DNA of 64,000 nt from Palaemon carinicauda (taxonomy: Eukaryota > Arthropoda > Malacostraca > Decapoda > Palaemonidae): positions 59,796,301 to 59,860,300 of the forward strand of contig NC_090739.1 in NCBI RefSeq assembly GCF_036898095.1, in the 5' to 3' direction. Under the pieces are notes generated by a model. That model was given only the letters and a program-made list of their open reading frames with translations, made no database searches and was not told the origin of the DNA. Numbering within the stretch: the stretch's first letter is position 1; each line of letters begins with the position of its first letter. The position numbers and the translations under genes were made by a program. Of this stretch, positions 23,701 through 32,790 are shown piece after piece.

Positions 23701-25848
23701 TTTGCGTAGCTCTACGACTCGGTGTGTTTTTCCCTGTTTACTACCCAATCTTGGAATTTTCTCGTTAATAATGCTTTCTCCAACTTCTTCTGCCTCGGAT
23801 AAGTTGAGTATTATTTCTTTTATGTATAAATGTAGGCTCTTGGTTAAAATTAAAGTAATTAAAAGAGTTATCTTTGATACAAGAGCTGTTGCCTGCTGGA
23901 GGCATCATGGATGCTGTCGCTCGCTAGAATAGGATTTATTTGTTAGCAAGAGCGACGTTCCCAGCCCCCTTTGCGCTTAAATATTAGCTACTTAGCTTAT
24001 TTAGGAATTCTGTTATGATGCGATAGTAGTGTGCCTGGCGAAATTTGCCAAGGCTACCAACACTAGTCTTCGTAGGCTAGTTGTTGGCCTATGTACTTCC
24101 TGCATGATAATTAGTCTTCCAAATGTGAATTTATTACTTTAAGCGTTAGGCAACGTTATACATATAAGTCCTTTTCGAGTACCTTCCAAGATAGTATTGG
24201 TGTGAGTTTCGGTGAATTAGGTAATCGATTCTCTTAGTGCCTAGGCTAGGTTGTCTTAGGTCATTATAATATTATCTGTTCCCCGTTTGCTCCCTGCTCT
24301 TCGGGGAAGGGGCAAACCCTTTCCCTCTGTTTAAGCCTTAGGCTTAACTCTAGTGGTTTATTTGAATTAATCTTCAAATATATCTATGCTGGAGTAGTAC
24401 TGTACCTTCCCGTTCCAACTGTATTGGTTCAGAGGGGGACAGTACAACAGTGTTTAGTCTGAGCCCGGTTTGTCTGGCATGGGGCAGAGTCTCCCTTGCT
24501 GATTGACTCGGGCACTAAGGGTTACCCCCTTAGTCCACCTTGTTGGGTTCCAGTAGTGATCCCTTTACTCGGTGACTCATCAGACTGTCCTTTGCCGTTC
24601 CGGTCTCGGGATATGTTCCCTTTTCTGGAAAGGCAATTCCTTCCTTGCCGTGGTTCGTGGGAGGCAGCCAGTAGTGCCGGCCTCCCTCTCGGGTCTTTCT
24701 CTAACTGAGATGAACTGTCTTAGTTGGGAATGACCCTTAACCAAGGTATGGTTGGATAGGACCCTCTGTCCTTCCCTTCTCTTTTTCCGTTCCTTGTGTC
24801 AGTCGTCTGCATCCTTGCCTAGCCTAGGTTGGGATGAGGAACTGACGTGGTCTCCTGTCGGCCGGCAAAGTGTGCCGACCGGCAGAGACCATTACTTTGA
24901 GTGCTGCCCGGTCCTTTCTTGGTCCCTCTATCGCTGCCGTCTGAAAATTCAGTAGGCAGCGGTTAGGAAGCTTGACTTAGTGTCTCCCCCTTCCTTTCGG
25001 CACTCTTTCGGGTGCCGGGCCCAGAGACTTATAGTCTCTTAACCCGGCACTCATTCTATTGTCTTAGTATGTGTTGTCCTTGCCGTCTGCCGGCCTACAG
25101 GCCGGCCGTCGGTGGGGAGGGGTGTTCTCCAGTTCTCTTGCTGTCGGTCGGCGTTGGGTGTATACCTTTGCCGGCCGGTCTATTGCTCATCTGCCGGCCA
25201 CTACAAGTGGGGCCGGCAGCCGAGCGCTGCCTAGTGTGGGGGCCAGCCGGCAGGGTTTGTTTACTGCTGCCGGTCGGCCCGCGACACTGCCCAGTCAGCC
25301 GGCCACTAAAAATGATGGCCGGCAACTCAGTGCAAACCGGGTGGCTACGGTCCGGCAACCACTGCCGGCCGGTTCAGGCATGGGATCTGGAGTTCTCCCC
25401 AATAAAGGTGATCTGATGTTGTGTACTTGAGATCTACCTTTCGAAAACAAGGGGGGGGGGTGCTGAGCGGCAATAGCCGGCTGGCACACCACCCTCAGGT
25501 ACTGTATCAGTCCTCTCTTGGTGGTATATTCAACCAAGGGAGTTCATGATGTAGTAGGTTACAACACTGTCTTTTCTATCTTACTTGTGTTACTGGTATA
25601 ATCACCTGGTGTCGCCTTACAAGGATAAAAGATAATTCTTTTATTCCTGGCCAGAATGGTAATATTTTACCTTAGGTGTGAGCTACACCTAATTTCCTTT
25701 GGAAATACGTTCTCTGGTTATTCTAGTAAAGACTAACTATGTGACTTGGCTGGTGGGCTTCCACAGGTGTTTGTGTGGGTTTCACAAGTAGGTGTCTTTC
25801 CCTTATTCTTGTTGAATACTCATTTGTTACATGTGAATTAAAATTCAC
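23701..25848 (+). other. element A 5' leader
   Basis: About 2.1 kb without a convincing gene. The part 24850-25400 is strikingly rich in GCCGGC-type words and in G+C compared with the rest. Open frames there are side effects of composition. The leader ends in a pyrimidine-rich tract before gag. Confidence 0.7.
24850..25400 (+). repeat. GCCGGC-rich cluster in the leader of A
   Basis: Many copies of GCCGGC or GCCGG occur, such as GTCGGCCGGCAAAG, CTGCCGGCCTACAGGCCGGCC and CTGCCGGCCGGTTC. The word is palindromic. Looser GCCGG clusters occur in the B2 (about 17160-18020) and B3 (32840-33110) leaders. Confidence 0.65.
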
Positions 25849-27840
25849 TTGATATTCATGGAAATTTTTCTTCTTTTACAGGAGGAGCATCCGAAGTGTG
25901 ATAGTGTCTTCTGCAATGTCCGCAGTAAGAACTTTTGCGGACATGCCTCGTGTAGGAGGCACGCGGCTTGTGCAGCCTCCAATGATGACCATCGTTACTG
26001 GGATCCGCAGGTATGTGCTGTATGTACTAACCTGCTATCAGAGGCTTTTGAATCCCCTAGGTCGGCGGAGTCAAGAGATGCAGCGAGGGAGAGGCTTCGC
26101 GTATGGGTAAGGGGTTTTCAGAAAAACACCACTGGACCTTATCTTCCTAACGAGAAGATGAGGGCATACCTTTTTCCCAAGGCTTCCCCTGATGCTGTTG
26201 TTCCCCAGCCTCGGCCGGAGATCCCTCTGATCCAGATTCCAGTGGAGGAGGATGTCGCTGACGCCTTGCAGGACATCCAGTTGGACGACAAGATGTCCGA
26301 CTTGTCCGATCGTGCGGAGCAGGATCTCCTCGCAGAGGGCGAGGAGCAGGATCGAGATCCTATTGCCGTGGAGGAAGAGGTTCCCGTATCATCAGACGTG
26401 CCGGTTCAGGTCCCTGAACCTATCCCCTCTACCTCGTCCGCTCTTCCAGCAGAGCTTGGACAGGCTCTCTCTTCCATCGTTGGTATGATCCAACAGATGC
26501 AGAGGGAGAATAATCAGAAGGCCGCTACTTTGGAGCTCCAGATGCAGAAGATCACAGCATCACGTGGACCTCCAAAGAAGCTCAACGTTAAGGACCTTCC
26601 TCTGTGCTCGGATGCCAACCCGTGGAGATATGCCGAGCACATGCCGATGACGATTGGGAAGATCGTCATGTCGGAGAAACTGGGTTCAGTTCCCCTTGAG
26701 GAGGTGGAATTCTGGCCCAGTAGAGGGGCCTACCCGGACTGCTATGTCCGTTTGAAGAAGGAGCCGGCTTCGAAGGAGGAGACGGAACCAAAGGAGGTGA
26801 TTATCCTGGATCACTCCAAGGCTCAAGCCACTTTGACAGCTGCTTTAAAGGAGAGGGGGTTCTCAAACTCAAAGGTTGCCGCCTTGAGTAAGAAGCACCC
26901 CTCCTTTGTATCCTCCCCGGCTAGGGCCTTCCCCTTTATGCAAAAGGGGTTTGCGGCCGTCATCAAGGCGGTTGAAGCTGGCAAGCCGTGCCCGTCTTTG
27001 GAGGAATGTAAACCTCTATCGCTGGCATTGCCAATGGATAATAAGGACTGGAAGGAGGTGCACCTTACTTTCTCGGTTGGGAAGTTGGACGCCGACATTG
27101 CAGGACAGCAGTTCGGCGAAAACCTTCCCAAGTTGTCGGAATTCCTTCTACGGAGGGAATTGGACACAAAGGAGCGCCTGGCAGCCTCGATGTCTCTCCA
27201 GACCAACATGGAGACGATGGCTAGCGACCCCAAGATGCCAGAGATGTTCATGGTTATGGCCAAAATCCATCTGGCCACAGTAACCAAGGACCTCTATTGC
27301 TTTGTTAAAGCAAGGAGAGCCTGTAGGGAGTTTGTGTTCGCCTCGGCCACAGTGAGGCACGAACCCAAGAGGCTAATTTCATCCAACATCTGGGGTAAAG
27401 ATCTCTTTCCCAAGGACGTGGTCAAAGAGATCGTGGACAAGGCAGCCACTGAGAACCGCAATCTTCTCCTGAAGTGGGGCCTGTCCCTTAAGAGGAAGTC
27501 TTCTCCGGATGAGGGCCCTCAGCCGAAAGGAAAGGCGAAGAAGTCAAGGTTTTCCTCCCGTCCAGCCAAGTCCTTCAAACAGCAAAGACCACAGCAGCAA
27601 CAGCCAGCTTTGCCTCCGGTTCCACAACTGGTAGCCCAGACCCCGACCACCTTCCAATGGGTTCCCCAAGCCATGTCATCAGCTTCCCCTGCATTCAATC
27701 CCGTGTTCGAGGGACAGTCGACCACGTTTCGTGCAAGGCCCAGAGGAGCAGCTAGAGGGTCATCAAGACGCCCCTCTAGGGGACGAGGATTCAGAGGTGG
27801 TCGCGGCCAGGGAGGCAAGACTGCAGGACAGTCAAAGTGA
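25849..27840 (+). CDS. DIRS gag-like structural protein, element A
   Basis: A 663-residue open frame. The conserved part starts at about 25882 (EEHPKCDSVFCN), right after a splice-acceptor-like TTCTTCTTTTACAG. The preceding 11 residues look like read-in, and the ATG at 25849 may not be the real start. The N-terminus has a Cys/His cluster (C-x4-C-x7-C-G-H-x2-C-x2-H-x2-C) that could bind zinc. An acidic, Pro-rich linker and a short Gln/Met-rich coil (about residues 205-235) follow, then the conserved body (HLTFSVGKLDADIAGQQF, NIWGKDLFPKDVV), and last a basic Arg/Gly tail (SRRPSRGRGFRGG) suited to RNA binding. It overlaps the start of the RT frame by 110 bases. The role as capsid/nucleocapsid is inferred from position. 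Confidence 0.85.
   Translation: MIFMEIFLLLQEEHPKCDSVFCNVRSKNFCGHASCRRHAACAASNDDHRYWDPQVCAVCTNLLSEAFESPRSAESRDAARERLRVWVRGFQKNTTGPYLPNEKMRAYLFPKASPDAVVPQPRPEIPLIQIPVEEDVADALQDIQLDDKMSDLSDRAEQDLLAEGEEQDRDPIAVEEEVPVSSDVPVQVPEPIPSTSSALPAELGQALSSIVGMIQQMQRENNQKAATLELQMQKITASRGPPKKLNVKDLPLCSDANPWRYAEHMPMTIGKIVMSEKLGSVPLEEVEFWPSRGAYPDCYVRLKKEPASKEETEPKEVIILDHSKAQATLTAALKERGFSNSKVAALSKKHPSFVSSPARAFPFMQKGFAAVIKAVEAGKPCPSLEECKPLSLALPMDNKDWKEVHLTFSVGKLDADIAGQQFGENLPKLSEFLLRRELDTKERLAASMSLQTNMETMASDPKMPEMFMVMAKIHLATVTKDLYCFVKARRACREFVFASATVRHEPKRLISSNIWGKDLFPKDVVKEIVDKAATENRNLLLKWGLSLKRKSSPDEGPQPKGKAKKSRFSSRPAKSFKQQRPQQQQPALPPVPQLVAQTPTTFQWVPQAMSSASPAFNPVFEGQSTTFRARPRGAARGSSRRPSRGRGFRGGRGQGGKTAGQSK
25868..25881 (+). 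promoter_or_regulatory. splice-acceptor-like site before gag (A)
   Basis: The pyrimidine tract TTCTTCTTTTACAG is followed by GAGGAG. The same layout occurs in B3 (33822-33837) and B2 (16654-16664, minus). Conservation in three copies suggests a real 3' splice site joining a leader exon to gag. The donor is not identified. Confidence 0.5.
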
Positions 27841-30646
27841 AGTGTCGCCGGTAGGTGGGAGACTTCAGTATTTCCGGGATCGCTGGACCTTCGATCCCTG
27901 GGCCCACAGCCTTCTCAAAAATGGACTGGGTTGGAGTTGGTACAGTACTCCGCCCCAGTGCCCTCAATTTTTCCAACACTCCACCCCCGTTTTGGAGGAG
28001 TACACCCAAGATCTGTTGGAGAAAAAGGTGATCAGGAGGGTAAAGTCCATCAAGTTCCAAGGGAGGCTGTTTTGTGTTCCCAAGAAAGACTCGGGGAAAC
28101 TCAGAGTCATTCTGGACTTGTCACCACTCAACAAGTTCATAGTGAACCACAAGTTCAAGATGTTAACGTTACAACACATAAGGGCCTTACTGCCCAAGAG
28201 GGCATATACCGTCTCCATCGACTTGTCAGACGCATATTGGCACGTTCCAATAAGTCGTCGTCTCTCCCCCTACCTAGGATTCAAGCTACAACAAAAACTT
28301 TACGCTTTCAGGGCGATGCCCTTCGGACTAAACATAGCCCCAAGGATCTTTACGAAGCTTGCGAGCGCAGCTCTCAAACAGTTACGCCTAAAAGGGTTCC
28401 AGGTAGTAGCCTACCTGGACGATTGGTTGGTGTGGGCAGCATCCAGAGCAGAATGCTTGCAAGCTTCCCTACAAGTGATTCAGTTCCTGGAATATCTAGA
28501 CTTCATGATCAACAGAAAGAAGTCTCGTCTTTCTCCAGCTCAGAGGTTCCAGTGGTTGGGAATTCACTGGGATTTAGTGTCACACCGTCTTTCCATCCCG
28601 ATGTCAAAGAGGAAGGAAATAGCAGGGTCTGTCAGGAGACTTCTAGGTTCCGAGAGGATATCAAGACGCGAACAAGAGAGGGTTTTGGGCTCTCTTCAGT
28701 TTGCATCAGTAACAGACCCTGTGCTAAGAGCACAGATAAAAGATGCAGCGGGAGTATGGAGAACCTTTGCATCGAAAGAGCGAAGGGACTTGAAGAGACC
28801 GGTCCCACTTCGACTACGTTCTCTTCTCAGACCGTGGTCTCAAGCCAGTCGTCTAAAGAGGTCTCTACCTCTTCAGCCACCCCCCCCCCCCGTCAGTGAC
28901 AATCCACACAGACGCCTCAAAGGTAGGGTGGGGGGGTCACTCCCATCGGAAAAAAGTGCAAGGAATCTGGTCCAAGCTATTTGGGACCTTTCACATAAAC
29001 TTTCTAGAAGCTATGGCAGTACTTCTGACCCTGAAGAAAGTATCCCCACGTCACTCGATCCACGTAAGGTTGGTACTGGACAGCGAGGTGGTTGTGAAAT
29101 GTCTGAATCGGCGGGGATCGAGATCCCCACCTCTCAACCAGGTAATGTTAGCCATATTCCGACTGGCGGAGAAGAAGAAGTGGCACCTGTCAGCAGTTCA
29201 CCTTCAAGGAGTCCGGAATGTGACCGCGGACGCTCTATCCAGGGTAACACCGATAGAGACAGAATGGTCCCTAGACGCAGGATCATTCTCTTTCATCTTG
29301 AGACAAGTCCCAGAACTGCAGATAGACCTCTTCGCGACGAAGGACAACAAGAAGCTGCCGAAATATGTGTCCCCATATGTGGACCCCTCGGCAGAAGCAA
29401 TAGATGCGATGTCCCTCGATTGGAACAGATGGTCCAGGATCTACCTGTTTCCCCCTCACAATCTGATGTTGAGGGTCCTCAACAAACTGAGATCCTTCAA
29501 GGGAGTAGCAGCAATAGTGGCCCACAAGTGGCCGAACAGTGTATGGCTCCCTCTGGCTCTGGAACTACGACTGAGGTTCCTACCACTCCCGGACCCAGTT
29601 CTGTCCCAGCAAGTCCAGAAGTCGACTGTCTTCGCTTCATTACAGAAAACCCGAACCCTGCAGCTCATGATTTTCTCTCCCTAGCGGTGAAGAAACGGTT
29701 CAGAATCTCGAAAGATAGTATCGACTTCCTGGAAGAATACAAGTGTAAGTCTACTAGGAGGCAGTACGAATCTGCATGGAAGAAATGGGTAGCCTTTGTC
29801 AAAGATAAGAACCCGCACGAGATCTCTACGGAGTTCTGCCTATCCTTCTTCATTCACCTCCACGGACAGGGGCTGGCGGCGAACACAATTTCTACATGTA
29901 AGTCAGCTCTAACAAGACCCATTCTATATGCCTTCCAGGTAGACCTCGCTAACGAAATGTTTAATAAGATCCCAAAGGCCTGTGCTAGGCTTAGACCATC
30001 AGCTCCTCCAAAGCCTATTTCATGGTCATTAGACAAAGTCCTTCATTTTGCCTCATTACTAGATAATGAGGAATGTGCGTTGAAGGACCTGACTCAAAAA
30101 GTGATCTTCCTTTTTGCCCTTGCTTCTGGGGCCAGAGTTAGTGAGATTGTGGCCCTCTCGAGAGAGGAGGGCCGAGTTCAGTTCCTGGATGGGGGAGAAC
30201 TGAACCTGTTTCCGGACCCTACGTTTCTCGCTAAGAACGAGTTGCCCACCAACAGGTGGGGTCCCTGGAGAATCTGCCCTCTGAAAGAAGATGCATCTCT
30301 ATGTCCCGTAGAATGCCTTAAGGTCTATCTTCGTAGAACTTCAGACTTCCATGGGGGCCAACTATTCAGAGGAGAAACATCGGGCTCGAATTTATCTTTA
30401 AATCAACTTAGGGCGAAAATTACATATTTTATTCGCAGAGCGGATCCTGACAGTTCACCCGCAGGTCATGATCCGAGGAAAGTTGCTTCATCTTTAAACT
30501 TCTTTAACTTTATGGATTTTGAACACCTTCGTTCATACACTGGCTGGAAGTCTTCCAGGGTATTCTTTCGCCACTATGCTAAGCAAGTGGAGCAGCTAAA
30601 GAGGTCTGTGGTAGCAGTTGGTTGCGTCGTTAACCCTGCTGTTTAA
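27731..30646 (+). CDS. DIRS reverse transcriptase and tyrosine recombinase in one open frame (A)
   Basis: A 971-residue frame. Residues about 45-380 are the RT: FRDRWTFDPWAHS, VILDLSPLNKF, SIDLSDAYWHV (motif A) and the active site YLDD at 228-231. After a run of 12 C at 28880-28891 the frame leaves the RNase H sequence, and residues about 390-640 are out-of-frame RNase H/methyltransferase-like DNA. The recombinase starts near residue 640 (VDCLRFITENPN) and has the Arg of GARVSEI, H913 and R916 in HDPRKVA, W939 and nucleophile Y949. In B2 and D1 the RT and RNase H share a frame and the recombinase is in another, so the fusion here most likely arose by a one-base change in the C-run. The recombinase would act on circular DNA. 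Confidence 0.88.
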   Translation: MQGPEEQLEGHQDAPLGDEDSEVVAAREARLQDSQSEVSPVGGRLQYFRDRWTFDPWAHSLLKNGLGWSWYSTPPQCPQFFQHSTPVLEEYTQDLLEKKVIRRVKSIKFQGRLFCVPKKDSGKLRVILDLSPLNKFIVNHKFKMLTLQHIRALLPKRAYTVSIDLSDAYWHVPISRRLSPYLGFKLQQKLYAFRAMPFGLNIAPRIFTKLASAALKQLRLKGFQVVAYLDDWLVWAASRAECLQASLQVIQFLEYLDFMINRKKSRLSPAQRFQWLGIHWDLVSHRLSIPMSKRKEIAGSVRRLLGSERISRREQERVLGSLQFASVTDPVLRAQIKDAAGVWRTFASKERRDLKRPVPLRLRSLLRPWSQASRLKRSLPLQPPPPPVSDNPHRRLKGRVGGSLPSEKSARNLVQAIWDLSHKLSRSYGSTSDPEESIPTSLDPRKVGTGQRGGCEMSESAGIEIPTSQPGNVSHIPTGGEEEVAPVSSSPSRSPECDRGRSIQGNTDRDRMVPRRRIILFHLETSPRTADRPLRDEGQQEAAEICVPICGPLGRSNRCDVPRLEQMVQDLPVSPSQSDVEGPQQTEILQGSSSNSGPQVAEQCMAPSGSGTTTEVPTTPGPSSVPASPEVDCLRFITENPNPAAHDFLSLAVKKRFRISKDSIDFLEEYKCKSTRRQYESAWKKWVAFVKDKNPHEISTEFCLSFFIHLHGQGLAANTISTCKSALTRPILYAFQVDLANEMFNKIPKACARLRPSAPPKPISWSLDKVLHFASLLDNEECALKDLTQKVIFLFALASGARVSEIVALSREEGRVQFLDGGELNLFPDPTFLAKNELPTNRWGPWRICPLKEDASLCPVECLKVYLRRTSDFHGGQLFRGETSGSNLSLNQLRAKITYFIRRADPDSSPAGHDPRKVASSLNFFNFMDFEHLRSYTGWKSSRVFFRHYAKQVEQLKRSVVAVGCVVNPAV
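28896..29684 (+). CDS. DIRS RNase H and Dam-like methyltransferase region (A)
   Basis: A 262-residue frame, offset from the RT frame. RNase H: IHTDAS, FLEAMAVLL, RLVLDSEVVV and VTADALSR carry the acidic residues; it would degrade template RNA. From about residue 140, IDLFATKDNKKLPKY, AIDAMSLDWNR and IYLFPPHNL match the pattern of the methyltransferase domain known in DIRS elements (phage Dam type). The usual D-P-P-Y box is reduced to F-P-P, so activity is doubtful. The frame overlaps the recombinase start. The first ATG is not a real start; this is the continuation of the RT across the C-run. Confidence 0.85.
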   Translation: MTIHTDASKVGWGGHSHRKKVQGIWSKLFGTFHINFLEAMAVLLTLKKVSPRHSIHVRLVLDSEVVVKCLNRRGSRSPPLNQVMLAIFRLAEKKKWHLSAVHLQGVRNVTADALSRVTPIETEWSLDAGSFSFILRQVPELQIDLFATKDNKKLPKYVSPYVDPSAEAIDAMSLDWNRWSRIYLFPPHNLMLRVLNKLRSFKGVAAIVAHKWPNSVWLPLALELRLRFLPLPDPVLSQQVQKSTVFASLQKTRTLQLMIFSP

Positions 30647-31551
30647 CTCTGCGAGGAACAGCGGAATCATTTGGGACTTGGATTCTTGGGTGAATAGTTA
30701 GTTATATATGTTGATATAACTGGTAGTGTAGGCTCTCAGAGCCCACAGTGACTGTTCCAACGTGATGGTGATAGTAACACAAGTACAGACAGGTGTGCCA
30801 AGCGTTTGCCAACGCTATTGTCAGCGAAGTAGTAACATGGACGTTAAGTTTGATACCGGGGTATGTGTAAGTGACACATATGTTTTCTTTCAGATAATCA
30901 TTCATCCATGCACTACAGTACTTGTGAAAATTGTTGGTCATCCACCTAGCATATGTACATATTTATGGTGACCATGTCTATTTATTGTTTCTCAATAAAC
31001 TTGTTCTCGGGAACCTTGCGTCTCCTTCACCTATATTTTTGATTTCATATTGTTTTTTGAGCATTTAGCCTATGTATATTAATCGGGGATATCTATAATA
31101 GCCTATTCCTTAATGCAAAGCCTGGATTATACTGGTTTATACTTTCCTTAGCAATAAGGACTCCACCCCTTTCTGAGGATGGTGGTAGCAGCAAGTTTAA
31201 TCCTACGCAGATATAACCTTTTGTCTAATTTTACTTCGACCAGGGTGCTGGTCGGGACTTTTTCTTTTGGATACTGTAGTCCCGTAAGACTTCGCTTCAT
31301 ATAGAGTGAGACCACTATATGGTACTGGCTGGCGAGTGATTCATACATAGGTATATGTACTCTTCGTTCGTTTCTAGAGTCTAGTAGGACTCCTCCCTGT
31401 AGGGGGCAGGAAGCACTCTCATGGCTTATGATTAGTGAAAAGATGTATAACGGTAACATCTTAGGTCTGTCAGTCGAGTTGACTAAGAAACATTCTTGAG
31501 GAGTACGGCACGTATTGAGAATCCACAGATACAGTAATGCTCTGGTATACT
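30647..31551 (+). other. element A 3' untranslated region
   Basis: No gene is seen. It contains TTCTCAATAAACTTG near 30990, a possible polyadenylation signal (AATAAA), and the GGGGGCAGGAAGC block near 31401 shared with D1 and B2. Confidence 0.6.
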
Positions 31552-31645
31552 TCCATCAGGACGACATGGCTTGAGCCCAAAAAACGGATTTTGAGCGAAG
31601 CGAAAAATCTATTTTTGGGTAAGATAGCCATGTCGTCCTGATGGA
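31552..31645 (+). repeat. internal complementary region (ICR) of element A
   Basis: CTTCCATCAGGACGACATGG-CTTGAGCCCAAAAA is the complement of the left tip at 23353-23387. ACGGATTTTGAGCGAAGCG onward is the complement of the right tip at 32054-32120. The two halves share a run of A, matching the short overlap known for DIRS1 circle junctions. Confidence 0.92.
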
Positions 31646-31738
31646 CCCGCCCTGCTCCTTTTCAAAATAAATAAGAGTGAAAAGGATAGTAGGACCCCTC
31701 CCTACATACAGTATCTGTAGCACCTCGTGTATCGCTAC

Positions 31739-32120
31739 AAGGAATACAGATGGCGCCGTGAGCGGCGCAGGGCACGCTTTCGAAACGGGGAGGAGGGATG
31801 CCTTATGAACGGCTCCCCCCCTTTCTTATCGTTTTCGTTTTCTTGCCATTTTACCCCTACGAAGTGTTAACTCTATTCGGGGTATAGATTGCTATGAGGC
31901 GTGTCAAGAATACGTCCACTGATATTTACGATATCCCTAAGGTCTTTTTTAGGGATACTCGCTCCAGGAGTTAGAATTCTGGGTACCTGAAGGTAAATTC
32001 TCTGGGAATATCGCCGTAGTTGTAATATACCCTAGGAAGCTGCCTTTAAGGAACTTCCATCAGGACGACATGGCTATCTTACCCAAAAATAGATTTTTCG
32101 CTTCGCTCAAAATCCGTTTT
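31739..32120 (+). repeat. right inverted terminal repeat of element A
   Basis: Inverted partner of 23353-23700, plus an outer extension of about 45 bases (TCTTACCCAAAAATAGATTT to CCGTTTT) absent from the left repeat. The extension is present in the ICR, as expected. Confidence 0.92.
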
Positions 32121-32399
32121 CTTATACGACGAGGACCCCGGTGGTATCAATCGTAGCCTCGGTCCCCACTCGAGTTAGGATAGCCTAACCAGTTCTGTAT
32201 ACGTTAGTAATATAAATCCCATTGTTTAACCTCTTGTATCGTTCCTATTGATTCGGTTGTGGATATATATCCCCTAAAATTTATTGGAATAATTCGATAC
32301 GTTTCTCTTTTTGAGAAAAAAGGATAAACCCTTTCTCCCCCCTGAGCGCCGCCATCCCAAGCGGCAACCCTATCTTTCGTCATCACTACCGAATAGTTA

Positions 32400-32790
32400 A
32401 CTCCGGCTTGACTTAGATAGTTTTACCATCGATCTTCTTTGCAACCGACTATCCCGGCTTCGAAGTATGACGGTAACTCAGGGTGTATTGTCTTGCAGCT
32501 GACAATGTCGCCAACAGGGGAATCATGATTCCTCTGCTGCCCACGATTTTGTTGGCATGGGCAGCTATGCCTCCTTAGTTTACAACCGAAAATAGGCGGT
32601 ATACCTGCCACCGCCTTTCTCCCTTGTAGACTATAAGACATGTCTTATAGCCAACAATGTTGCCGACAGGCGAATTCTTATTCCTCTGCTGACCACGACG
32701 GCATCGGCACAGAAAGCCATGCTTCCTGGGTTTACAGCCGAAAGTAGACGACATGCTTGCCGCCGACTTTCTACCCTGCAAACTATAAGA
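32400..32790 (+). repeat. 152 bp tandem repeat in the B3 leader, about 2.5 units
   Basis: GAATCATGATTCCTCTGCTG at 32520 and GAATTCTTATTCCTCTGCTG at 32672 are 152 bases apart. TTTACAACCGAAAATA at 32579 and TTTACAGCCGAAAGTA at 32731 give the same period. It is homologous to the B2 repeat. Confidence 0.8.

Larger units (their letters stand above)
23353..32120 (+). mobile_element. DIRS-like element A, complete (about 8.77 kb)
   Basis: Left terminal repeat (23353-23700), leader, gag, RT/RNase H/methyltransferase-like/recombinase genes, 3' region, ICR (31552-31645) and right terminal repeat (31739-32120). The ICR reads as the complement of the left tip fused to the complement of the right tip, overlapping in a few A bases, exactly the DIRS arrangement. 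The flanks are B3 sequence. B2 carries the uninterrupted site as a four-base run, so insertion was at a T-run without target duplication. Two long frames are open. The only clear defect is the frame offset at a C-run between RT and RNase H. Confidence 0.95.

Noticed and set aside
25012..25537. Overlapping open frames on both strands in the GC-rich leader of A
   Set aside because: No start context, no conserved counterpart in B2 or B3, and composition alone explains the lack of stops.
27931..28899. 322-residue open frame overlapping RT in element A
   Set aside because: It is a shadow frame of the RT; the RT frame carries all motifs, and the shadow has no recognisable domain.
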